59,795 nucleotides of DNA from Spirochaetaceae bacterium. GTDB lineage: Bacteria; Spirochaetota; Spirochaetia; DSM-27196; PXBQ01. Of this stretch, positions 54,004-59,795 are shown in pieces. The stretch lies in NCBI GenBank assembly GCA_007695285.1, contig REEC01000158.1:1-59795 (forward strand), in the 5' to 3' direction. The notes under the pieces were generated by a model. The model saw only the letters and a list, made by a program, of their open reading frames with translations. It searched no databases and had not been told where the DNA came from. Every line of letters starts with the position of its first letter. Position 1 is the first letter of the stretch. The position numbers and the translations under genes are program-made.

Positions 54004-55937
54004 CGGGGCCTGAACGCGACGGTCCGTTAAGCTCCTCGGGCGGCCGCCTGCACGCTATGTTCTTCTCGGACGGAAGATCGATGATCGACGCGACGCGCCG
54101 GGCGTGCGACGCGTTCGAACGCGGAGCCTCCGGCCGACGTACCGTTGATTCCGCGTTCCGGAGTGTGCATTCGCTGAAATCCGAGGCGTCCTTTCTCGGT
54201 TTCCGCGATGTTGCCGAACGCGCGCACGCGCTCGAAGAAGTCTTTGTCCGGTTGAGGAGGAGCTCCGAGCAGCCCGATGGCGCCGCTCTCTCACGGTTGC
54301 GCTCTCTCGTCGACCGGCTCGACGAGAGCTTCACGGCCGCCGTAAGCGCTGCTCCGGACGGGCTCCCCGAAGGCACGCGTCGCGTGCGCGACGATTCGGA
54401 GAAGCAGTTCAGCGACTTTCTCGCGACGATCGGGCCTTTCGAGCGAACTCTTCTCGGCGATGCGCGCTCACGCGGTGAACGCGCGTACGGTGTGAGTTTC
54501 ACGATCACCGAGACTGCCGAGATGGTCGGACCACGACTGTACCTAGCTCTTTTCAACCTCGAATCGACGGTGAACGTCGTCGCGAACTATCCCGGCGGCT
54601 CTACAAACGGCGCCCGTGCCGGAGACGCTGCGGGCGCCGGGGACGGTACTCCTGAAGTCTACCGTGACCATCAAACGGTCCACGTGTTGTTCACGACGAC
54701 GAGGGACCCCGCGGATGTCGTCGCGGCGATTCACGTCGACCAGATCGCCGATATCCGGATTGTCGCGTTGCGCTACGATGAGCTTGTGCAGACAGCGATA
54801 GACCGGGACTTTCGGTCGGGCATCCTTGCCGGTGCGGAAACCGTCGACGTGACGATGTCGGCTCGCAAGTTTGAGGCTTTGTGCGTGTACAGTGAAGAAC
54901 TGCTCAGGCTTTCGCGCGAGCTCACCGCGACCAACAAAACCGGAGTCGCATCACGATTGCTCACGCTGTCGGCCGCACTCGAGGAGACCGTTCACGACAC
55001 CTCGACCACGACGATCCACGACGTCTTTGAGGCTCTGCGTGAACCCGCCGAGAACGTTATTTCGCACTCAGGAAAATCGGTTCAGTTGGTGTTCGACGGT
55101 GGCCCTCATGCGGTGTACCGGCCGGTAGCCGAGGTTCTGATCGACGCGTTGATGCACGTGATCCGTAACGCGATCGATCATGGGATCGAGGAAACTGATA
55201 CTCGTCGGCGCCGCGGCAAGGAAGCCGCGGGAACGATCAAGATCACCGGGGAACAGATCGGCGCGACGTACGTGATCCGTGTTCGCGACGACGGTTCAGG
55301 GCTTCCGCGGGAGATCTTGAGTAAATCGCAGGATCCGTATGAACTCTTTGACTTTCTCGCCGCTCCGGGATTCACGACGGTCGACGCGAGCCGCACGACG
55401 TCGGGTCGGGGAGTGGGGTTGGACGCGGTTCGGCACGCGATCTTCGATCTTCTCGGCGGCCATGTATCGGTCAAGAGCAAACCCGGCGTCGGAACTGTGA
55501 TCAAGTTCGAGATCTCTTCGGCGTCGCGTCTTTTGAGCGTACTTGTGATCCGGTCTCGCGATACCGTTGTTGCCGTTCCCGCGGCGTTCGTGTACCGGAC
55601 TTTCGCGATCTCCGACTCCGCGATTACCGAAGACGCCGCGGGGCATTTGTGGTGTCGATTTGAGGATCAGAACGTCCGTGTCTTCGATCCTCTTGAACGA
55701 CCGATCGGCTCTCGCGACGATCTACCCGGTAAATCGGGACTATACGTTCGTATGCGCACATCGCAAGCGATAATTGTGTGCGACGAGATCGTCTCCGAGG
55801 AGACTGTGGTAAGAGATCCCGCGGCGCCGACGCGCGTATACTCGCAGGTCGTCGGCGGCGAGGTGGAACTTCGCACACCTGTCGAAGTCTTCCCCGCGCC
55901 ACGGTTCGGGCACCGCGAATCCCCAAATCGAGAATAA
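54000..55937 (+). CDS. Divergent CheA-type histidine kinase
   Basis: A 645-residue kinase with CheA layout: HPt domain with His57 in VHSLKSEASFLGF; a P2-like domain (about 163-260); a dimerisation helix; ATPase core with N box HVIRNAIDHGIEE (386-398), G1 DDGSGLPREI (430-439) and G2 GRGVGLDAVR (469-478); and a C-terminal CheW-like domain (511-630). The HPt and P2 parts are divergent, and the dimerisation segment lacks a clear CheA repeat, so it may serve a regulatory rather than classic chemotaxis role. A GTG start at 54000 overlaps the J-protein stop. No CheY gene is nearby. Confidence 0.85.
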   Translation: MTGPERDGPLSSSGGRLHAMFFSDGRSMIDATRRACDAFERGASGRRTVDSAFRSVHSLKSEASFLGFRDVAERAHALEEVFVRLRRSSEQPDGAALSRLRSLVDRLDESFTAAVSAAPDGLPEGTRRVRDDSEKQFSDFLATIGPFERTLLGDARSRGERAYGVSFTITETAEMVGPRLYLALFNLESTVNVVANYPGGSTNGARAGDAAGAGDGTPEVYRDHQTVHVLFTTTRDPADVVAAIHVDQIADIRIVALRYDELVQTAIDRDFRSGILAGAETVDVTMSARKFEALCVYSEELLRLSRELTATNKTGVASRLLTLSAALEETVHDTSTTTIHDVFEALREPAENVISHSGKSVQLVFDGGPHAVYRPVAEVLIDALMHVIRNAIDHGIEETDTRRRRGKEAAGTIKITGEQIGATYVIRVRDDGSGLPREILSKSQDPYELFDFLAAPGFTTVDASRTTSGRGVGLDAVRHAIFDLLGGHVSVKSKPGVGTVIKFEISSASRLLSVLVIRSRDTVVAVPAAFVYRTFAISDSAITEDAAGHLWCRFEDQNVRVFDPLERPIGSRDDLPGKSGLYVRMRTSQAIIVCDEIVSEETVVRDPAAPTRVYSQVVGGEVELRTPVEVFPAPRFGHRESPNRE

Positions 55938-56069
55938 GGCTTGAAATATCGATAAATTCGGGTTATCATTCCTTTAGGTACTAACAACCAAATCTCTGCA
56001 GCGCTCAACACCATCGCTTTTTTTTGCAGAGTTGCCGTACACCGGATCTGACTGCTCAAAGGAGCTGCG
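55938..56069 (+). promoter_or_regulatory. Gap with promoter-like boxes before the envelope genes
   Basis: TTGAAA (55941-55946) and TATCAT (55964-55969) are 17 bases apart, a likely sigma-70 promoter. The leader that follows contains a 7-bp inverted repeat, CTCTGCA (55994-56000) with TGCAGAG (56025-56031), and in its loop a run of eight T (56018-56025) after a weak AGCG/CGCT stem. This could be an attenuator or a weak terminator. AAAGGAG sits just before the ATG at 56070. Confidence 0.5.
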
Positions 56070-58238
56070 ATGGTGTCACGTCCCGTGGTGTTGGCCTTTT
56101 TTCGAGCGGTATTCTCGGTCATTGTCGCGATTGGGGCGTTCGCACAGACTGCCCATGAACCCGATATTCCGACGACGCACCGTGCGATCGATCCTTCGTT
56201 GATTTCTACACGATTTACGACCGGAGTCGATTTCCCTCTTCAGTCGCGTGTCCGCCCGCTTTTCGCCCCGCTCGCGTACGGGACGAGTCTCATGGGTTGG
56301 CTCCCGCTTCCGTTCCTGCCGTTTCTTGCGCCGACGGTTGGGATCAACTACACACTGGTCCCAATCCGGGCGGAGTCGTCTTTTTCGAGCGTCGCGGTCG
56401 GGCTCGGTGCCACAGCGATCGGCGAGTTCGGGAGGTTTTCCGCTACGGGGTCGGTCGTCGGGGGAGGGTACCTCAGTTTTCTGAATCAAACAGCCCGCGA
56501 TCCCGACGGTTTCGCGTACGACGAGCAGTCAGGCGCCGCCGGGTACGTCGCCGCGGGCGTCGACGCGACGTACCTGCTCAATCCGGTCATAAGCTTCGGC
56601 ATTGGCGCTCTCTACCACTCGATGTTCGGCTTGTACGAAGGCGTGCGCGCCCACGTGAACGTAACGCTCGATGTCTCGGGGTTCCGCCGAAAAACGCGGC
56701 TCCGGGGTTACGACTGGGTTCCGATCTTCCCGGCTTTGATCGGGTACTACCCGCGCGCGAGTCTCGCGAAAGCCGTCGTGACGAACGACGAAAAATTTCC
56801 AATTACGAACGTGCGGGTTGAGTTTCTTGTACCGGAATACATGTCCGCTCCGTGGGTCAGCGAGCCGACCGCACGCCTCGAGCCGGGCGAGTCTCTTGAG
56901 TTCGACGTCAATGCGATATTCTCGGAGCGTGTTCTCGGTCTGACCGACGGGGTTTCTGCTCCCTCGGAGCTCACCGTCCGGTACGAGCTCAACGGTCGCG
57001 AGCGCTCTGCGTCGCAGCCGCAGAGTATTCTGATTCATAACAGGAACGCGATGACGTGGGAGGACGACCGACGAGCGGCCGCGTTCGTGACTCCGCGCGA
57101 TCCTGAGATCATCCGGTTCGCGAGTTCGGTCGTCGGCACGGTCCGTAGAGAGGGGCCGGCTTCCGTCAATCCGAACTTGCGCGTCGGGATCGGCGTGTTC
57201 AATGCGATTTCCAACACCGGAATGTCGTACGTCGTGGATCCGTCCACACCCTCGTACGTCGACGCGTCGGAGAACCCGTTCATTGTGGACTTTCTCCAGT
57301 TCCCACGACAGACTTTTGATTTTCGCGGCGGCGACTGCGACGATCTCTCGATTCTGTACGCGGCGCTGCTCGAGTCGGTCGGTGTTCCTACCGCGTTCGT
57401 CACGATTCCGGGTCATATTTTTCTCGCGTTCTCGCTCGAGATCCGGACGGCGGAGGCGCAGAGAATGTTCCCGGATCACGGGCTCTTCATCGACGTCGAC
57501 GGCGACGCGTGGATTCCCGTCGAAACCACGCTTGTTGGGCGCGGGTTCCACGAAGCGTGGAGGGTCGGCGCGGAGCAGTGGTATCGGCACGCGGACGACG
57601 GAACGGCCGAGTTGTTCCCGATGGCGTCGAACTGGGAGCTTTTTCCACCTCCGGGCTACCCGGTCGAAGGAACGCGAGACAGTGAGATTCGTGTCTCTTC
57701 GCCGAACGAGAACGCTCTGGTGCGAGTCTACCGCGATGAGGTCGCGGAGCTCGTTCGGAGGCAGTTGTACCCGCAAGTCGCTCAGATTCGCTCCCGCCTC
57801 GCGACGAGTCGCGACCCGGCGAGAGACCTGAATAGACTCGGCGTGCTGTACGCTCGGTTTGGACTCGACGCGGATGCCGAAACCGCGTTCGAGGAGGCGC
57901 TTGCGATTCGAGAGTACGCGCCCGCTCTCGTGAACCTGGCAAACATTCACTACCTGCGCGGAGAGTTCGAAGTCGCTCTCGCGTTCTTTGAGCGTGCATC
58001 GCGCGCGATACCGAACGAGCCGGCGGTGCTTCTGAGTCTATCGCGCGTGTACTACGAGCTCGAGCGATACGCGGAGGCGCGAACGTACCTCGAACGGCTC
58101 AAGCGTACCGATCCTGACCTCGGCGCGGAGTATGGGTACCTCGCGGTTGTCGACGAAACAGGGACTCGAGCGTCCGGAGTAGCGTTGCGCCACGATAAAA
58201 TTCTCTGGTTAGAGGACGACGAGGAGGATCATCGATGA
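56070..58238 (+). CDS. Exported transglutaminase-like / TPR protein
   Basis: A 722-residue exported protein. An N-terminal signal peptide (about residues 1-26, ending AFA-QT) is followed by a beta-strand-rich domain of about 150 residues (GINYTLVPIRAESSFSSVAVGLGATAIGEFGRFSATGSVVGGGYL, an outer-membrane-barrel-like alternation), an Ig-like part (about 230-325), a transglutaminase-like core with Cys423 (RGGDCDDLSILYAALLESVGVPTAF), His449 (IPGHIFLAF) and an acidic residue (about Asp477 or Asp479, DVDGDAWIPVE), and C-terminal TPR repeats from about residue 600. The fusion suggests an envelope protease or cross-linking scaffold. The last bases overlap the next gene (ATGA). Confidence 0.75.
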   Translation: MVSRPVVLAFFRAVFSVIVAIGAFAQTAHEPDIPTTHRAIDPSLISTRFTTGVDFPLQSRVRPLFAPLAYGTSLMGWLPLPFLPFLAPTVGINYTLVPIRAESSFSSVAVGLGATAIGEFGRFSATGSVVGGGYLSFLNQTARDPDGFAYDEQSGAAGYVAAGVDATYLLNPVISFGIGALYHSMFGLYEGVRAHVNVTLDVSGFRRKTRLRGYDWVPIFPALIGYYPRASLAKAVVTNDEKFPITNVRVEFLVPEYMSAPWVSEPTARLEPGESLEFDVNAIFSERVLGLTDGVSAPSELTVRYELNGRERSASQPQSILIHNRNAMTWEDDRRAAAFVTPRDPEIIRFASSVVGTVRREGPASVNPNLRVGIGVFNAISNTGMSYVVDPSTPSYVDASENPFIVDFLQFPRQTFDFRGGDCDDLSILYAALLESVGVPTAFVTIPGHIFLAFSLEIRTAEAQRMFPDHGLFIDVDGDAWIPVETTLVGRGFHEAWRVGAEQWYRHADDGTAELFPMASNWELFPPPGYPVEGTRDSEIRVSSPNENALVRVYRDEVAELVRRQLYPQVAQIRSRLATSRDPARDLNRLGVLYARFGLDADAETAFEEALAIREYAPALVNLANIHYLRGEFEVALAFFERASRAIPNEPAVLLSLSRVYYELERYAEARTYLERLKRTDPDLGAEYGYLAVVDETGTRASGVALRHDKILWLEDDEEDHR

Positions 58239-59795
58239 AACCCTCACGCGTTCCGATTCTGGCGTTTTTTGCGGTGGCTGCAATCGGTATGACGACGTGC
58301 GAGAACGCGATGCTCACGACGGTTACCGCTGTCGTAACCGAGTACCAGAAGCCGAAGGCGACGGTCAACTTCGAGTCCGGTTCGGGCCTTGCTGAAGACA
58401 CCGAGATCGTGATCACGTTCACCGGCTCGATCAAACCCGAGACTCTCACGCTCGGCGGGATACTCGGAGACGCCGCGGCCGGAGCGGTCTGGAGTGCCGG
58501 TACCGACGCGGAGGGAGAGTCGATCGAGAACGCCGTGCTCACTCTCCGTCCGGCCGAAACTTGGCCACTCGGGAGCGACAAAGACCTAATCGTGACCGGT
58601 GCCGATGTTCAGGAGTTCGCGCTCGACCCGATAGAGGCCACCTACGGTGTTCTTGACGGCGTCGTGTACGTCCACGCGAGCTTGGGAAGCGACTTCAACC
58701 CCGGCACGATCGATCAACCGAAAAGAAGCATCTCCGCGGCGGTCCGCGAGGCGGAGCGCGTCTTCGACGAGGCCGACGTCCACGTCGCGGGCGGATTGTA
58801 CCAAGTAACGTCGACAACCGTCGTGACCAAGGACATCTCGCTCTACGGCGGTTTCGATCCTGATGACTGGTCGGCCCGGGATCCTGCGGTTCACGAAACG
58901 AAATGGGACAACATTCGCACATCCGGGAGTCACGCGACGCTGTCGTATCAGCCGGGAGTCGACGAGGTCGTTCTCGACGGTTTCACGATCACCGCGGGGA
59001 ACGGAAATATCGCGTTAAATGACGCGACAGCTGCCATATTCGTGTCCTCAGCGTCGCCGGTCATCCGGAACAACACGATCGTGACCGGGATCGCGGCCAG
59101 GGCGAACGGGATCCTGGCGTCGAGTGCCTCGTTTGAAGTCGTCGGGAACACGTTTAAGACTCTCGTGCTCGAGGCAGTCGCCGTGTGCATCGACGCGGCC
59201 GACTCTACCGTACTGATCGCCGACAACATGTTTACGGGAAACATGGTCAACGAGTTCTACGGATTAATGCTCAACAACTCCGTTTCGGTGGTCGAACGAA
59301 ACCTCATCGACGCTGACCAACCGATGCAGCTCGCGTTCGGCATCAATGTTTTTGGTGGATCGGCAGTTATCCGAAACAACGTGATCTCCGCGGGGTACAT
59401 GTTCACCGAAGACGTGTACGGGCAGTACGGCGTATTCCTGAACGGTTGCGCCGCGACACTACACAACAACACGATCGACGGCGGGGACGGGCTCAGCGCA
59501 GACGGAATCATGACGACCGCGATCATGCTGTACCGCAACGTCACGTCAACGATAGAAAACAACGTCATCTTCACGTCCGGAGGCGACCTCAGAACCGGTG
59601 TGTGGCAACGAGATGCAGCGTCCTTCCCGGACGAATTCAACAACAACGTTATGTTCGGGTGCCCGGACGGGAACTATTATCATGATCCGTCGGTCACGGG
59701 TTGGGTGCACAACGTTTCCGAACCGGATGGGCTCGAGGACTTTCTGGGCAGTAACGGAGTGACCGCAGCGGGAAACGTTTTCTTGACCGGCGACG
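58235..59795 (+). CDS. Beta-helix lipoprotein (partial, runs off the right edge)
   Basis: This frame opens at ATG 58235, has no stop before the end of the window (at least 520 residues) and overlaps the previous stop as ATGA with GAGGAGG upstream. It starts with a signal and lipobox (MTTC, Cys22). Residues about 50-130 are an Ig- or cadherin-like domain. From about 140 the sequence matches right-handed beta-helix proteins of the DUF1565 type: VYVHASLGSDFNPGTIDQPKRSISAAV, then DVHVAGGLYQVTSTTV, and repeats of the NNxIxG type (NNTIVTG, NMFTGN, NNVISAG, NNTIDGG, NNVIFTS). Probably a surface or periplasmic adhesion or carbohydrate-binding protein. Confidence 0.75.
   Translation, partial: MKPSRVPILAFFAVAAIGMTTCENAMLTTVTAVVTEYQKPKATVNFESGSGLAEDTEIVITFTGSIKPETLTLGGILGDAAAGAVWSAGTDAEGESIENAVLTLRPAETWPLGSDKDLIVTGADVQEFALDPIEATYGVLDGVVYVHASLGSDFNPGTIDQPKRSISAAVREAERVFDEADVHVAGGLYQVTSTTVVTKDISLYGGFDPDDWSARDPAVHETKWDNIRTSGSHATLSYQPGVDEVVLDGFTITAGNGNIALNDATAAIFVSSASPVIRNNTIVTGIAARANGILASSASFEVVGNTFKTLVLEAVAVCIDAADSTVLIADNMFTGNMVNEFYGLMLNNSVSVVERNLIDADQPMQLAFGINVFGGSAVIRNNVISAGYMFTEDVYGQYGVFLNGCAATLHNNTIDGGDGLSADGIMTTAIMLYRNVTSTIENNVIFTSGGDLRTGVWQRDAASFPDEFNNNVMFGCPDGNYYHDPSVTGWVHNVSEPDGLEDFLGSNGVTAAGNVFLTGD

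Overview
The window is a 59.8-kb, GC-rich piece of a spirochaete chromosome, most likely from a free-living or anaerobic Spirochaeta-type lineage. The evidence is the gene order: cheW, a DegT-like gene, nadK and recN; a short division cluster without ftsI or the mur ligases other than murF; and one long flagellar run that contains the spirochaete genes flbB, flbC (fliK-like), flbD, fliY, flhF and flhG and ends in fliA and a FapA-like gene. From memory, Treponema pallidum has the first order and Borrelia burgdorferi has a similar division, hslVU and flagellar layout. Every credible gene reads left to right, and no tRNA, insertion sequence, prophage or CRISPR array was seen.

Layout. 1-849 is the end of an rRNA operon: the 23S 3' end, a 250-base spacer and 5S. 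1116-8032 holds cheW, a DegT-fold protein without its PLP lysine, nadK, recN and three envelope or unknown genes, the last a metal-site-free M23-like protein. 8158-10507 pairs a DUF4912 protein with a GH57 glucan-branching enzyme. 10623-19888 is the division cluster (mraZ, rsmH, ftsL, murF, ftsW, ftsQ, ftsA, ftsZ) with a strong promoter and a 10-bp-phased MraZ operator, followed by xerD and a TPR lipoprotein. 19885-23729 is dprA, xerC, hslV and hslU. 23818-47177 is the flagellar run: rod and basal body (flgB, flgC, fliE, fliF), C-ring and export (fliG to fliJ), collar protein flbB, hook (fliK-like, flgD, flgE), stator (motA, motB), switch (fliM, fliY), export gate (fliO to flhA), and number and placement GTPase/ATPase (flhF, flhG). 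47273-50635 has an acidic membrane protein, sigma factor FliA and a Jag-N/FapA protein. 50636-55937 is a less familiar block: two small genes, an Hsp70 paralogue, a J-domain protein with HEAT-like repeats, and a divergent CheA kinase. 56070 to the right edge is a new unit of envelope proteins: a transglutaminase/TPR protein and the start of a beta-helix lipoprotein that runs off the window.

How it works together. Cell division, proteolysis (HslVU), chromosome resolution (XerCD) and flagellum assembly lie on one strand with overlaps or very short gaps for about 45 kb, so much of it is probably co-transcribed or translationally coupled. The points most worth a second look are: a hook protein with Ser178 in place of the cross-linking Cys178 while Lys165 is kept; a CTG start that restores a signal peptide on FliO; a four-codon minicistron in front of flbD; four consecutive hairpins between fliE and fliF; sigma-28-like promoters at flgB and inside the fliK-like gene; and the Hsp70, J-HEAT and CheA-like cluster.
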